The notes: a model not told the origin generated them from the sequence alone. 64,000 nucleotides of DNA from Sporosarcina sp. (GCA_029257435.1 JARIBI010000045.1:1-64000); one strand, 5' to 3'. Positions 43,549-53,282 are shown, counted from the first letter of the stretch. Numbers and translations are program-made.

Positions 43549-44226
43549 ATGGATAAAGGTATACAAATCGCAATAGACGGACCTGCTGCGGCGGGTAAAA
43601 GTACAATTGCAAAAATAACAGCAACAAAATTGGGCTATACATACATCGATACGGGTGCAATGTACCGTGCTCTGACATATAAAGCATTGGAAGAGCATAT
43701 AGATGTATATGACGATGACGCTCTCACTCGTTTATTGGAGCGAATCGTCATTGAACTAACACCTACGGAAGAAGGACAAATTGTGCGGGTGGACGGAGAG
43801 GATATTACAGAAGCCATTCGTTCACAGGAAGTGACATCAAACGTCTCTGCGACGGCGGCGCAGCCGCATGTCAGAGAGCTGATGGTGGAAAAACAACGCC
43901 TTTTGGCTAATTCTAAAGGTGTTGTAATGGACGGAAGAGATATTGGAACGGCAGTATTGCCGAACGCTGAACTGAAAATCTTCATGACTGCATCCGTTGA
44001 AGAACGTGCTGAAAGACGTTTTGCCGAGAATACAAAAAGAGGCATCAATCGTTCAATGGAGGAACTTTGCCAAGATATTGCGGATCGGGACAAAGCGGAT
44101 ACAGAGCGTATTGCATCTCCATTGAAACAAGCAAGTGATGCCATTTTTATCGATACAACATCTATGAGCATTGAACAAGTTGCAGATGAAATTATTCGGC
44201 ATGCGGAAGAGAGGAAACGACCATGA
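43549..44226 (+). CDS. cmk: cytidylate kinase
   Basis: A 225-residue kinase phosphorylating CMP and dCMP. The P-loop is IDGPAAAGKST (9-19). YTYIDTGAMYRALT is the CMP-binding start, and VVMDGRDIGTAVLP with the SPLKQASDAIFIDT tail is typical. The ATG at 43549 has ACGGGGGTA before it. It overlaps plsC by 4 bases, and ypfD follows, the conserved cmk-plsC-rpsA arrangement. Confidence 0.96.
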   Translation: MDKGIQIAIDGPAAAGKSTIAKITATKLGYTYIDTGAMYRALTYKALEEHIDVYDDDALTRLLERIVIELTPTEEGQIVRVDGEDITEAIRSQEVTSNVSATAAQPHVRELMVEKQRLLANSKGVVMDGRDIGTAVLPNAELKIFMTASVEERAERRFAENTKRGINRSMEELCQDIADRDKADTERIASPLKQASDAIFIDTTSMSIEQVADEIIRHAEERKRP

Positions 44227-44804
44227 ATCTATACCCTCTTGGAAAAGTATTGTGTACTGCAGTATTAAAGCCGTTTTATCGGATTAAGGTAATCGGTCAA
44301 GAGAATTTCCCTAAAGAGCAAGGTGTTCTTTTGTGTACGAACCATATCGATAATTTAGATCCGCCTGTTGTTGGCTTGACCGCACCGCGTCCTGTACACT
44401 TCATGGCAAAAGAAGAACTCTTCCAGCTGCCTGTCTTGAAGGCAGTTCTGCCTAATGTGAACGCATTCCCTGTAAAACGCGGACTCAGTGACCGGCAGGC
44501 CATCCGCAAAGCACTTGAATTACTTCGCTCTGGACAAGTAGTTGGAATGTTTCCTGAAGGTACGAGGAGTAAAACTGGTGAATTAGGGAAAGGATTAACA
44601 GGGGCAGGTTTTTTTGCACTTAAAGGAGATGCGTTAGTCATGCCGTGTGCGATTATCGGTCCTTATCGTCCATTCAAACAACTTAAAGTGATCTACGGGG
44701 AACCGATTGACATGACACCTATGCGTGAACGTAAAGCTTCTGCGGAAGAAGCGACAGAAGCGATAATGGACGCTATCCAAAAGCTTATAGAAAAAAATTC
44801 CTAA
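44223..44804 (+). CDS. plsC: 1-acyl-sn-glycerol-3-phosphate acyltransferase
   Basis: A 193-residue membrane-associated acyltransferase making phosphatidic acid. The catalytic NHIDNLD motif has H41 and D46, and FPEGTRSKTGELGKG binds the glycerol phosphate. Close in length to short PlsC proteins of Firmicutes. Coupled to cmk (ATGA overlap). Confidence 0.93.
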   Translation: MNLYPLGKVLCTAVLKPFYRIKVIGQENFPKEQGVLLCTNHIDNLDPPVVGLTAPRPVHFMAKEELFQLPVLKAVLPNVNAFPVKRGLSDRQAIRKALELLRSGQVVGMFPEGTRSKTGELGKGLTGAGFFALKGDALVMPCAIIGPYRPFKQLKVIYGEPIDMTPMRERKASAEEATEAIMDAIQKLIEKNS

Positions 44805-44882
44805 CAAATAAGTTCAATTTTTTGTTTTTGTGGGTATATTCCAATAGTATAGAACTATGATCAATATGGAGGAGGACTACAT

Positions 44883-46022
44883 ATGACTGAAGAGATGAAT
44901 GTAGAAGCTATGGACGGATATAACGAAGGAGATCGCGTGACAGGTAAAGTAACAAAAATTGAAGACAAATCTGTCACTGTAGAAATTTCTGGAGCACCAT
45001 TTGACGGCGTGATTCCAATCAGTGAATTATCTAGTCTTCACATTGAAACAGCATCAGACGCAGTAAAAGAAGGCGATGAGCTTGAACTTTCTATCATTAA
45101 AGTTGAAGATAATACGTTCGTATTATCCAAACGTAAAGTGGATGCGGAAGATGCTTGGGATACATTAGAAGAGCAATTTAATAACTCTGTCACAATTACA
45201 ACTGAAGTGAAAGATGTTGTAAAAGGCGGTTTAGTAGTCGATTTGGGAGTTCGCGGATTCATCCCAGCATCGTTAGTTGAAGATCACTTTGTTGAATCAT
45301 TTGAAGATTATAAAGGACGTACTATGGACTTTAAAATTGTGGAAATGGACAAAGAGAAAAACCGTTTAATTTTATCTCATCGTGCAGTTATTCAGGAAGA
45401 GAAGTCTTCTAAAAAAGAAGAGATTCTGGCTAATCTTCACGAAGGGGACGTACTGGAAGGAACTGTACAGCGAATCGCTTCGTTTGGTGCGTTTGTAGAT
45501 TTAGGCGGGGTGGACGGTTTAGTACACATTTCACAAATCGCGCATGGTCATGTCGAAAAAGTTTCAGATGTCCTAAAAGAAGGCGACAAAGTCGAAGTGA
45601 AAATTTTAGCTGTCGATCGTGATTCTGAAAGAATCAGTCTTTCTATCAAAGACACGTTAGCTGGACCGTGGGAAGGAATTGAAGACAAAGCTCCTAAAGG
45701 TGCAGTTCTCCAAGGGACTGTAAAACGCCTTGTTTCCTACGGCGCTTTTGTCGAAGTATTTCCTGGGGTCGAAGGTCTTGTGCACATTTCAAGAATTTCA
45801 CACGACCACATTGGCACGCCTAACGAAGTACTGTCTGAAGGACAAAGCGTAGAAGTTAAAGTATTGGATGTCAATCCTAACGACAAACGTCTATCCTTGA
45901 GCATTAAAGATTTGACTGATAAAGAAGAAGACACATATGATGGCTACGAAATGCCTGAAGAGCCATCTGGTTTCTCAATCAGTGATGTCATCGGAGATCA
46001 GTTAAAAAAGTTCTCTAACTAA
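44883..46022 (+). CDS. ypfD: S1-domain RNA-binding protein YpfD (RpsA homologue)
   Basis: A 379-residue protein with four S1 OB-fold repeats (about 17-84, 102-168, 187-256 and 273-341); the last two, with GVDGLVHISQIAHGH and GVEGLVHISRISHDH, are best conserved. It resembles ribosomal protein S1 with fewer domains; in Bacillus it is not a stable 30S protein. GGAGGAG precedes the ATG. It has its own terminator. Confidence 0.92.
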   Translation: MTEEMNVEAMDGYNEGDRVTGKVTKIEDKSVTVEISGAPFDGVIPISELSSLHIETASDAVKEGDELELSIIKVEDNTFVLSKRKVDAEDAWDTLEEQFNNSVTITTEVKDVVKGGLVVDLGVRGFIPASLVEDHFVESFEDYKGRTMDFKIVEMDKEKNRLILSHRAVIQEEKSSKKEEILANLHEGDVLEGTVQRIASFGAFVDLGGVDGLVHISQIAHGHVEKVSDVLKEGDKVEVKILAVDRDSERISLSIKDTLAGPWEGIEDKAPKGAVLQGTVKRLVSYGAFVEVFPGVEGLVHISRISHDHIGTPNEVLSEGQSVEVKVLDVNPNDKRLSLSIKDLTDKEEDTYDGYEMPEEPSGFSISDVIGDQLKKFSN

Positions 46023-46053
46023 TAAGGTTCGCCAACCTGTAACAACTGCAAAG

Positions 46054-46098
46054 AAAGAGATGGCTCTTTTTAGAGCGCCATCTCTTTTTTTTGTGTAT
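46054..46098 (+). terminator. terminator after ypfD
   Basis: GAGATGGCTCT pairs with AGAGCGCCATCTC with a small bulge, followed by about eight T. TATAAT at 46096-46101 overlaps the end and may be the -10 for der. Confidence 0.88.
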
Positions 46099-46134
46099 AA
46101 TATGCAGAAGATAGCTTGGAAGGATGAATGACTA

Positions 46135-47445
46135 ATGAGTAAACCAACAGTAGCCATCGTAGGACGTCCGAATGTCGGCAAGTCCACGATTTTTAACAGA
46201 ATTGTCGGAGAACGTATATCGATTGTAGAAGATGTTGCAGGCGTAACAAGAGATCGAATTTATAGTGCAGCGGATTGGCTGTCACACGATTTTAATTTAA
46301 TCGACACAGGCGGAATTGATATTGGGGATGAACCATTTCTAGTACAAATTCGTTTACAGGCTGAAATTGCAATTGAAGAAGCAGACGTAATCATTTTCCT
46401 TACTAACGGAAGAGAAGGGGTTACGGATGCGGATGAGCAAGTTGCGAAGATTTTGTATAAAACGAAAAAACCGGTAGTTCTTGCTGTCAATAAAGTGGAC
46501 AACCCAGAAATGAAAGACATGATTTATGATTTCTATTCACTCGGTTTTGGCGATCCGTATCCAATTTCAGGTGCACATGGTCTTGGTCTTGGAGATCTTT
46601 TAGATACCGTAGCAGAGAACTTCCCTGATCCTTCAGAAGAAGAAATTGAAGATGATGTGATTCGTTTTTCTTTAATTGGACGGCCGAACGTAGGGAAATC
46701 CTCGCTTGTCAATGCATTGCTCGGAGAAGACCGGGTAATTGTCAGTGATGTTGCAGGCACTACCACGGATGCAATTGACTCTTCTTATGAATACGAAGGA
46801 CAGAAATTCAAAATTATTGATACTGCAGGAATGCGGAAAAAAGGTAAAGTGTACGAGAATACAGAAAAATACAGTGTCTTGCGCGCCTTAAAAGCCATTG
46901 ATCGCTCTGATGTGGTATTGATCGTCATTAATGGTGAGGAAGGTATCCGCGAGCAGGATAAACGAATTGCCGGGTACGCTGAAGAAGCCGGTAAAGGTAT
47001 TCTCTTCGTAGTGAATAAGTGGGATGCACTTGAAAAAGATGAAAAAACGATGAATCGTTTTAATGAAGATATCCGTAAGAACTTCTTGTTCTTGGACTAT
47101 GCGCCGATTGCTTATGTATCTGCAAAAACAAAACAGCGGGTCCGATCATTGTTTGATTTAATCGTAAATATTAGTGAAAATCATTCGATGCGTATTCAGT
47201 CAAGTGTCTTGAACGAAGTAATTGAAGATGCGATTGCTAGAAATCCTGCCCCAACAGACAAAGGGAAGCGTCTTCGCATTTATTATTCAACACAGGTTGC
47301 TGTCAGACCGCCTGCATTTGTCGTGTTTGTGAACGACACAGAACTGATGCACTTTTCGTATGAACGATTCCTGCGCAATCGTTTGCGCGAGTCTTTCGGA
47401 TTTGAAGGGACGCCGATTCGGATTATTACTCGGGCTAGAAGTTAA
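46135..47445 (+). CDS. der: ribosome biogenesis GTPase Der (EngA)
   Basis: A 436-residue protein with two tandem GTPase domains and a C-terminal KH-like domain. G1 motifs are GRPNVGKST (8-16) and GRPNVGKSS (about 183-191). DTGG and DTAG are the G3 motifs, NKVD and NKWD the G4 motifs. It is needed for late 50S subunit assembly. Start ATG at 46135. gpsA follows 27 bases later. Confidence 0.97.
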   Translation: MSKPTVAIVGRPNVGKSTIFNRIVGERISIVEDVAGVTRDRIYSAADWLSHDFNLIDTGGIDIGDEPFLVQIRLQAEIAIEEADVIIFLTNGREGVTDADEQVAKILYKTKKPVVLAVNKVDNPEMKDMIYDFYSLGFGDPYPISGAHGLGLGDLLDTVAENFPDPSEEEIEDDVIRFSLIGRPNVGKSSLVNALLGEDRVIVSDVAGTTTDAIDSSYEYEGQKFKIIDTAGMRKKGKVYENTEKYSVLRALKAIDRSDVVLIVINGEEGIREQDKRIAGYAEEAGKGILFVVNKWDALEKDEKTMNRFNEDIRKNFLFLDYAPIAYVSAKTKQRVRSLFDLIVNISENHSMRIQSSVLNEVIEDAIARNPAPTDKGKRLRIYYSTQVAVRPPAFVVFVNDTELMHFSYERFLRNRLRESFGFEGTPIRIITRARS

Positions 47446-47472
47446 CGAAACTGTGGGAAAGGATGAGGAATC

Positions 47473-48489
47473 TTGAAAAAAGTCTCTGTAATTGGTGCGG
47501 GAAGCTGGGGAACTGCCCTTGCTTTTGTTCTTGCTGAAAACCGACATGACTGTCTGATTTGGGGAAGAAGACAAGAACAGACGGATGAGATAAACGAACA
47601 GCATACCAACCAAGCTTACTTGAAAAACTGTAAACTGCCTGAATCCTTGAAAGCCAGTTCGAATCTTGAACAGGTAGTTGAGCATGCAGACATACTTATA
47701 GTTGCAGTTCCGACAAAAGGTATGCGGGAAATAGGATCACAATTGAACGATCTTATCCAGCAGCCGAAACTGATTGTCCATGTTTCGAAAGGGATTGAAC
47801 CGGACACGCTTAAGCGGATTACTGAAATGCTTGCGGAAGAAATTCGTCCTGAAGCACGTAAAGGGCTTGTTGTGCTTTCTGGACCATCTCATGCTGAAGA
47901 AGTAGTACTGCGTCACCCTACGACTGTAACAGTGGCTTCAGAAGATACACGTGCAGCAGAAGAGATTCAAACCCTATTCATGAATTCCTTCTTCCGAGTG
48001 TATACCAACGAAGACGTTCTTGGCGTTGAGCTGGGCGGTGCATTGAAGAATGTAATTGCATTGGCTGCGGGAATTACTGACGGTTTAGACTACGGCGACA
48101 ACGCAAAAGCAGCTCTAATCACACGGGGACTAGCAGAAATTACTCGTCTTGGTGTCAAAATGGGTGCAAATCCTGTGACGTTTGCGGGTTTAGCTGGAAT
48201 GGGCGACTTGATTGTCACAGCGAATAGTGTCCATTCACGCAACTGGAAAGCAGGAAATATGCTTGGAAAAGGTCATTCGTTAGAAGAAGTGACAGAGGGC
48301 ATGGGGATGGTAATTGAAGGTGTGCGTACAACTAAAGCCGCTCATCAACTCGCTAAGCGGTATGACGTTTCTATGCCGCTTACGGAAGCTTTATACTCTG
48401 TATTATTTGAGGGGCACGAACCTAAAGAGGCAGTAGATTGGTTAATGAATCGCGGGAAAAAGAAGGAAACTGATGATTTTTCTAATTAA
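47473..48489 (+). CDS. gpsA: glycerol-3-phosphate dehydrogenase [NAD(P)+]
   Basis: A 338-residue enzyme reducing dihydroxyacetone phosphate to sn-glycerol 3-phosphate for lipid synthesis. The nucleotide motif is GAGSWGTALA (6-15). The catalytic lysine is in LGGALKNVIALAAG, with AGMGDLIVTANS and SRNWKAGNMLGKG binding substrate. The start is TTG with GGATGAGGA upstream. It is in operon with der. Confidence 0.96.
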   Translation: MKKVSVIGAGSWGTALAFVLAENRHDCLIWGRRQEQTDEINEQHTNQAYLKNCKLPESLKASSNLEQVVEHADILIVAVPTKGMREIGSQLNDLIQQPKLIVHVSKGIEPDTLKRITEMLAEEIRPEARKGLVVLSGPSHAEEVVLRHPTTVTVASEDTRAAEEIQTLFMNSFFRVYTNEDVLGVELGGALKNVIALAAGITDGLDYGDNAKAALITRGLAEITRLGVKMGANPVTFAGLAGMGDLIVTANSVHSRNWKAGNMLGKGHSLEEVTEGMGMVIEGVRTTKAAHQLAKRYDVSMPLTEALYSVLFEGHEPKEAVDWLMNRGKKKETDDFSN

Positions 48490-48559
48490 TTCTGCATACC
48501 TGCCATGCAGGTTCACTTATACACAAGTATAAATTTACGATTGGAAGGAATGACGTACT

Positions 48560-48763
48560 TTGTCCTCGTTGGATAAAATGTGGCTGTCTTTTTATGCCAT
48601 GGGTTTCATGATGATCTCAATGGGGCTCATTCATGTCAGCCGTACCAAATTAACAAATAAGCTTCTTAAAATAGGTTTTGCTGTCATTGCCTATGGGTTA
48701 CTGATTTTCTCTTTCTTTGCTATGATCTACCTTGTCTTTAACGGACCTACAGGAGGCGCATAA
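48560..48763 (+). CDS. yphE: DUF2768 small membrane protein, YphE-like
   Basis: A 67-residue protein with two predicted membrane helices (about 9-25 and 37-60). Start MSSLDKMWLSFYAMGFMMISMG. Function unknown. It matches B. subtilis YphE by size, type and position between gpsA and yphF. The start is TTG with GGAAGGA about 10 bases upstream; a second TTG three codons on is an alternative. yphF begins 5 bases after its stop. Confidence 0.75.
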   Translation: MSSLDKMWLSFYAMGFMMISMGLIHVSRTKLTNKLLKIGFAVIAYGLLIFSFFAMIYLVFNGPTGGA

Positions 48764-48767
48764 AGCT

Positions 48768-49487
48768 ATGAATAAAGTATTGCTGCTCCCTATAGTTGTG
48801 ATTGTTTCGCTTCTCTTGGCAGGGTGCATGTACCCTCAAGATGAAATGGAAAGCAAACAAAGACCTTATGAAGATCAATTGGATACTGTACAAAAAGCAG
48901 TCGATACGTATCAAGAACAATCAGATGGATTATTGCCGATAAAGACTCGCGATATGAATACTGATCAATATATTAAATACCCAATCGATTTTACGGAAAT
49001 TGTTCCTTCTTTGACAGAAAAGATTCCATCAAATGCTTATGAACAAGGCGGTATCTATCAATACGTACTAATGGATGTAGAAGAAAATCCTACCGTGAAA
49101 CTCGTAGATTTGCGTGTTGCAGAGCGAATCCGGGAATTAATTTTACGGAAAACGGTTAATGGGGTACTGCCTTTTAAAGATCCGGTTCAAGAAGGGGCAA
49201 ACGTCTATGAAGTAGATTTCGAAAAAATGGGGCTGAAGAAACCATTGACTGTTGAAAGTCCTTATTCTGATGCGAATTTGCCGCTTGTGGTCGGAGGAGA
49301 TGGCAAGTTCTATATCGATTACTCGATTGACTTGAATCGTATTTTGTCGCAAGAAAATCCATCTGTTAAGCCGGGAGAGGACATCCGTTACTTGCTTGCG
49401 GACAATTATCCTATTCTTCCTGCCTATTCATTACCGTATACAGTGGACGAAAATAATGAACCTGTTTTCATGAAATCGTCTAACTGA
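48768..49487 (+). CDS. yphF: lipoprotein YphF
   Basis: A 239-residue lipoprotein with the lipobox LLAGC (cysteine at about 20). The mature part has no known catalytic motif. It corresponds to B. subtilis YphF just before spoIVA. AGGAGG lies 11 bases before the ATG, inside yphE, so they are coupled. Its location suggests a sporulation link, not proven. Confidence 0.8.
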   Translation: MNKVLLLPIVVIVSLLLAGCMYPQDEMESKQRPYEDQLDTVQKAVDTYQEQSDGLLPIKTRDMNTDQYIKYPIDFTEIVPSLTEKIPSNAYEQGGIYQYVLMDVEENPTVKLVDLRVAERIRELILRKTVNGVLPFKDPVQEGANVYEVDFEKMGLKKPLTVESPYSDANLPLVVGGDGKFYIDYSIDLNRILSQENPSVKPGEDIRYLLADNYPILPAYSLPYTVDENNEPVFMKSSN

Positions 49488-49490
49488 ACA

Positions 49491-49530
49491 AAAACGTTTC
49501 GTGCTTTTATGCATGAAACGTTTTTTGTTT
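49491..49530 (+). terminator. terminator after yphF
   Basis: AAAACGTTTCGTGC (49491-49504) pairs with GCATGAAACGTTTT (49511-49524), then T. Its 3' arm contains the -35 region of the spoIVA promoter candidate. Confidence 0.9.
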
Positions 49531-49539
49531 TCATAAACT
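49511..49539 (+). promoter_or_regulatory. candidate SigE promoter of spoIVA
   Basis: GCATGAA (49511-49517), 14 bases, CATAAACT (49532-49539). The -10 differs from the SigE pattern at one base; the -35 is weaker. SpoIVA is made in the mother cell under SigE in B. subtilis. Confidence 0.5.
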
Positions 49540-49562
49540 ACTATGCGTAGAAAAGGAGGACG

Positions 49563-51047
49563 ATGGAAATGAAAGAAGAACTATATGAAAACTTAGCGAG
49601 ACGAACGGATGGCGATATTTATATCGGAGTGGTAGGTCCTGTTCGTGTCGGAAAATCCACTTTTGTTAAACGGGTTATGGAAGAAGTAGTTATCCCCAAT
49701 ATGAGTGAGCAGGCAGACCGGACTCGTGCGCAAGATGAGCTTCCACAAAGCTCTCCAGGCCCAGTCATTATGACGGCTGAACCGAAATTTGTGCCAGCAC
49801 AAGGAACCGCAGTTTCAATTGGAGATGGCGAACTCTCTTTTCAAATTCGATTGGCAGACTGTGTAGGTTATGTGATTGACGGTGTGAAGGGCTACGAGGA
49901 TGAGGATGGACCTAAATACGTCCATACCCCGTGGCATAATGAACCGATTCCATTTGAAGAAGCAGCCCGTATTGGAACCGATAAGGTCATTCGGGATCAT
50001 TCGACTATTGGGATTTTGTTAACAACAGACGGAACAGTAAATAATATTCCGAGAGCTTCGGCTGAGGCCGCGGAAACTGAAATTGTATCAAAACTTAAGG
50101 AAATCGGTAAGCCGTTTGTCATTGTGCTGAACTCCAAAATGCCGGCACATGAGAAGACGGTTCAACTGAAACAGAAACTACAAGAGGAACATGGAGTCCC
50201 TGTCATTGCGATTAGTGCAGATCAATTAAATGCCCAGGAAATTCAGCTGATTTTAAAGGAAGCTCTATATGAATTCCCAATCACTCATATCGATCTTCAA
50301 AAACCAGACTGGATGGATGTGTTAGGGTCAGAGCATTATTTGAATGCAAATATTGATGAAATAATTAATGAAGGGTTTCTGGAAGCATCCAAAATCCGCA
50401 AGGTCCAGCAACTTGCAGAACGTCTGAATGAAGAGGATTATATTAAATCCGCTGAAGTTATTGAAGTAGATGCAGGCAAAGGCCGGGCCATCCTCGATTT
50501 GAAAATCGATGAACAAACCTACTTGGGTGTTTGTGAGTCATACATGGACACTGAGATGAAAACAAAGAAAGATTGGCTGGTGTTCATCCAAGAAGCGGTC
50601 AAAGCCAAAAAATCTTATGATATGTTTGCAGAGGCAATTGAGACTGCGAAACAGGATGGATATGGTGTAGCGCTGCCAACAATTGCTGACTTCCAGCCGA
50701 CACAGCCTGAACTGATCAAGCAAGATTCATTTTACGGAGTGCGCATGAAAGCGACAGCTCCAGCTTTACACGTAATTCGCATTGACATGGAGGCAGAATT
50801 CGCTCCTCTCATCGGATCAGAGTTCCATAGTCATCATTTGTTGAAAGAGTTGAAGAATGCCTACTTACATGATCGTGACGCGCTTTGGGAGACTCAATTG
50901 TTTGGAACACCTCTACATGAGGTGTTAAAAGAAAGTATTCGATTCAAGACATCTGCGGTACCTAATAGTGCTCGACGAAGACTGCGCGAGACTATCGAAA
51001 AGATGGTGAATGAAGGGAATAAAGGTATGGTGACGTTCATCGTCTAA
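49563..51047 (+). CDS. spoIVA: stage IV sporulation protein A (spore coat ATPase)
   Basis: A 494-residue ATPase that polymerises over the forespore as the basement layer of the coat. The N-terminal P-loop GPVRVGKST (about 25-33) belongs to the TRAFAC GTPase-like fold turned ATPase. RAQDELPQSSPGPVIMTAEPKFVPAQ is highly conserved, as is HSTIGILLTTDGT. The C-terminal GNKGMVTFIV is the membrane-anchoring end region. ATG at 49563 with AAAGGAGGA. Confidence 0.97.
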   Translation: MEMKEELYENLARRTDGDIYIGVVGPVRVGKSTFVKRVMEEVVIPNMSEQADRTRAQDELPQSSPGPVIMTAEPKFVPAQGTAVSIGDGELSFQIRLADCVGYVIDGVKGYEDEDGPKYVHTPWHNEPIPFEEAARIGTDKVIRDHSTIGILLTTDGTVNNIPRASAEAAETEIVSKLKEIGKPFVIVLNSKMPAHEKTVQLKQKLQEEHGVPVIAISADQLNAQEIQLILKEALYEFPITHIDLQKPDWMDVLGSEHYLNANIDEIINEGFLEASKIRKVQQLAERLNEEDYIKSAEVIEVDAGKGRAILDLKIDEQTYLGVCESYMDTEMKTKKDWLVFIQEAVKAKKSYDMFAEAIETAKQDGYGVALPTIADFQPTQPELIKQDSFYGVRMKATAPALHVIRIDMEAEFAPLIGSEFHSHHLLKELKNAYLHDRDALWETQLFGTPLHEVLKESIRFKTSAVPNSARRRLRETIEKMVNEGNKGMVTFIV

Positions 51048-51052
51048 CGTGT

Positions 51053-51080
51053 AAAGATCCGTCTACAGCGGGTCTTTTTT
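51053..51080 (+). terminator. terminator after spoIVA
   Basis: AAAGATCCG (51053-51061) pairs with CGGGTCTTT (51069-51077; one G-T), followed by T. Confidence 0.85.
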
Positions 51081-51122
51081 CTGTTTTTGGGATAACTAAG
51101 CAATAATCAGATCACAATATTG

Positions 51123-51151
51123 TTGCACGGCAGAAATGGTTATGTTACTCT
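51123..51151 (+). promoter_or_regulatory. promoter of hbs
   Basis: TTGCAC (51123-51128), 17 bases, TACTCT with extended -10 TGT (51143-51151). Confidence 0.55.
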
Positions 51152-51200
51152 TTTTACAGTGTTAAAGAGGTTTACCAATGTTTGAGAGGAGGTGAACGAG

Positions 51201-51473
51201 ATGAACAAAACTGAATTGATCAACTCCGTAGCAGAAGCAGCAGGTCTTTCTAAGAAAGATGCAACAAAAGCTGTTGAAACTGTTTTCGAAACAATCCAAG
51301 ACGCTCTTTCAAAGGGTGAGAAGGTACAATTGATCGGCTTCGGTAACTTCGAAGTACGTGAGCGTGCTGCTCGTAAAGGCCGTAACCCTCAATCTGGAGA
51401 AGAAATTGAAATCGCAGCTAGCAAAGTTCCTGCATTCAAAGCAGGTAAAGCATTGAAAGATGCTGTAAAGTGA
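51201..51473 (+). CDS. hbs: DNA-binding protein HU
   Basis: A 90-residue [27 protein letters not shown] and [19 protein letters not shown] with the DNA-contacting arm are canonical, and [15 protein letters not shown] ends it. It compacts DNA as a dimer. The strong AGAGGAGGTG precedes the ATG at 51201; the frame's GTG at 51192 is part of it. Codons are strongly biased, which fits high expression. Confidence 0.97.
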   Translation: MNKTELINSVAEAAGLSKKDATKAVETVFETIQDALSKGEKVQLIGFGNFEVRERAARKGRNPQSGEEIEIAASKVPAFKAGKALKDAVK

Positions 51474-51485
51474 GTTCAATTACAT

Positions 51486-51532
51486 AGAAGCTCGTCAGAT
51501 GTCCTTAACGGATAAGCTGGCGGGCTTCTTTC
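51486..51532 (+). terminator. terminator after hbs
   Basis: AGAAGCTCGTCAG (51486-51498) pairs with CTGGCGGGCTTCT (51517-51529) with two G-T pairs, and an inner TCC/GGA. The T tract is short. Confidence 0.7.
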
Positions 51533-51634
51533 CGTTTTACAGGTAAAATATTATCAGAGCCATCAACTGTACTGAACGCCGGGAGTATGCTACTATTTTG
51601 AAAGACTAGATGTGCATCAGAGGAGGTTCCACCG

Positions 51635-52198
51635 ATGGAAGATGTGAATGTGGAAAAAATAGAACAGGCGGTCACGATGATCCTCGAGGCGATTGGTGAA
51701 GATCCAGAACGCGAAGGATTGTTGGAAACACCAAAGCGCGTTGCAAAAATGTATGCTGAAGTATTCGAGGGTATGAAGGATGATCCCCGTATGTACTTTG
51801 AAACCGTTTTTCATGAACAGCATGAAGAAGTAGTGCTGGTAAAAGATATTCCTTTTTATTCAATGTGTGAGCACCATCTCGTTCCATTTTTCGGTGTTGC
51901 CCATATTGCATACATACCTCGTGACGGTGTTGTGGCGGGACTCAGTAAATTAGCGAGAGCGGTTGAATCCACTGCTAAGCGTCCACAGCTGCAAGAACGA
52001 ATCACGACAACGGTTGCAGACGCTATGATGGAGATGCTGAAGCCGCTCGGTGTTTACGTCATCATAGAAGCTGAGCATATGTGCATGACGATGCGAGGGA
52101 TTAAAAAGCCAGGTTCGAAAACAATTACGACTGCAGCAAGAGGAATTTACGAACACGACGATGTAAAACGGTCGGAAATTCTTTCACTCGTAAAGTAA
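51635..52198 (+). CDS. folE: GTP cyclohydrolase I (type IA)
   Basis: A 187-residue enzyme opening GTP to dihydroneopterin triphosphate in folate synthesis. The zinc site is [11 protein letters not shown] (Cys, His) with the later Cys in [21 protein letters not shown] and VAGLSKLAR are conserved. AGGAGG precedes the ATG. It is MtrA in B. subtilis, just before mtrB; here mtrB seems to have its own promoter too. Confidence 0.96.
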   Translation: MEDVNVEKIEQAVTMILEAIGEDPEREGLLETPKRVAKMYAEVFEGMKDDPRMYFETVFHEQHEEVVLVKDIPFYSMCEHHLVPFFGVAHIAYIPRDGVVAGLSKLARAVESTAKRPQLQERITTTVADAMMEMLKPLGVYVIIEAEHMCMTMRGIKKPGSKTITTAARGIYEHDDVKRSEILSLVK

Positions 52199-52210
52199 GG
52201 TCCCGCTCCT

Positions 52211-52240
52211 TTGCGGATCGCTGTTTAACTATGATATGAT
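52211..52240 (+). promoter_or_regulatory. candidate promoter of mtrB
   Basis: TTGCGG (52211-52216), 18 bases, TATGAT with extended -10 TGA (52232-52240), 31 bases before the start. Confidence 0.5.
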
Positions 52241-52271
52241 AGGTAAGATATGAAAGACGGGAGAGAGAACT

Positions 52272-52493
52272 ATGACTGCACCAGATTACATCGTCATTAA
52301 AGCAAAAGAAGATGGTGTCAGTGTTATCGGGTTAACCCGTGGAAACGACACGAAATTCCACCATACGGAAAAACTTGACTGTGGAGAAGTGATGATTGCC
52401 CAGTTTACGGAACACACATCCGCTATGAAAATCCGTGGGAGTGCAGAGATAACAACTGCGCACGGGGTTGTCTCCAGTGAAGAGAGAGCATAA
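52272..52493 (+). CDS. mtrB: trp RNA-binding attenuation protein (TRAP)
   Basis: A 73-residue TRAP subunit that forms an 11-mer, binds tryptophan and wraps RNA with (G/U)AG repeats. The RNA-contacting residues K34, K53 and R55 (equivalent to K37, K56, R58 of B. subtilis) are all kept, as are the tryptophan-binding GLTRGNDT and QFTEHTS. In B. subtilis it attenuates trpEDCFBA, which lies in the nearby aro supraoperon. Those trp genes are not in this window, so its targets must be elsewhere. Confidence 0.96.
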   Translation: MTAPDYIVIKAKEDGVSVIGLTRGNDTKFHHTEKLDCGEVMIAQFTEHTSAMKIRGSAEITTAHGVVSSEERA

Positions 52494-52544
52494 CAGCAAC
52501 CTGCATCGTTCACTTGTTAGATGCCTTGGAATGGAGAAACGGTG

Positions 52545-53255
52545 ATGAATAAACACGATTTGAATTCAATTGTAGAAAATTATATAAGTGACTTGCAATA
52601 TGTACTCCGTGAATCCATTCTCAAGCGGGAAATTGGCCATTTCCCTGTAGACTCTATGAAAGCTTTTTTTCTTTTGCTGCCTATTGTGAACGGAAAAAAT
52701 GAGGAAGACAATCTTCGAAAGATTACATTGTCTATTGGTGCGATTCACGCTGCGCTTGATGTTCACGATCGCATTGAAAGTGCTCAGGCGACGTCTGCTG
52801 AACAACAACTGACAGTTCTTGCCGGTGATCATTTCAGTGGAATTCATTATCGAATTTTAGCTGGAATTGGGGAGTTTGCTTTTATTCGCGAATTGTCCCA
52901 AACGATTGCCCATATTAACGAGCAAAAAACATCATTGCATCAAGAACGCCGTCCAACCGCTTCGGTTTTGCTGGACAGATTAAAAGTCATTGAATCAGGA
53001 TGTATTTCCACTTTCTATAACGCATACGGTTTTGGCGATTATCTGGCGTTAACCGAAACAATGCTGACGTTTGTTAAACTGCATGCAATGGCTAATTCTG
53101 AAGAGCAACAAGCATTTGTTATTGATAAATCCATTGTTCAACAAGCAATGGACATACTTCTTCCAACGCTCAATCATGAGCTTGAACAAATGAGTGCTTT
53201 ACATCCAGTACTTCAACAGGTGATTCAAGAGATTGTGACCCCTATGAAGTGCTAA
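52545..53255 (+). CDS. hepS: heptaprenyl diphosphate synthase component I
   Basis: A 236-residue helical protein, the small subunit of the two-part enzyme making the C35 side chain of menaquinone-7. The HFPVDSMKAFFLLLP and VLAGDHFSGIHYRILAGIGEFAFIRELS segments match HepS. It has no catalytic Asp motif itself. The ATG at 52545 follows TGGAG; the earlier ATG has no site. The gene order hepS-menG-hepT is as in B. subtilis. Confidence 0.9.
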   Translation: MNKHDLNSIVENYISDLQYVLRESILKREIGHFPVDSMKAFFLLLPIVNGKNEEDNLRKITLSIGAIHAALDVHDRIESAQATSAEQQLTVLAGDHFSGIHYRILAGIGEFAFIRELSQTIAHINEQKTSLHQERRPTASVLLDRLKVIESGCISTFYNAYGFGDYLALTETMLTFVKLHAMANSEEQQAFVIDKSIVQQAMDILLPTLNHELEQMSALHPVLQQVIQEIVTPMKC

Positions 53256-53282
53256 GCTGACATTGAAAAGAGGCGATTCCAC

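Noticed and set aside
42847..43698. 283-codon open frame on the minus strand opposite ypfA and cmk
   Set aside because: Cys-, Phe- and Ile-rich composition without motif; both sense genes are fully supported, so it is an antisense shadow.
44805..44882. Promoter before ypfD (TTTTTG N17 TATAGA)
   Set aside because: Both hexamers are weak in an AT-rich stretch; read-through from plsC is equally possible.
48495..48520. Inverted repeat CCTGC/GCAGG after gpsA as terminator
   Set aside because: Only 5 bp with no T run.
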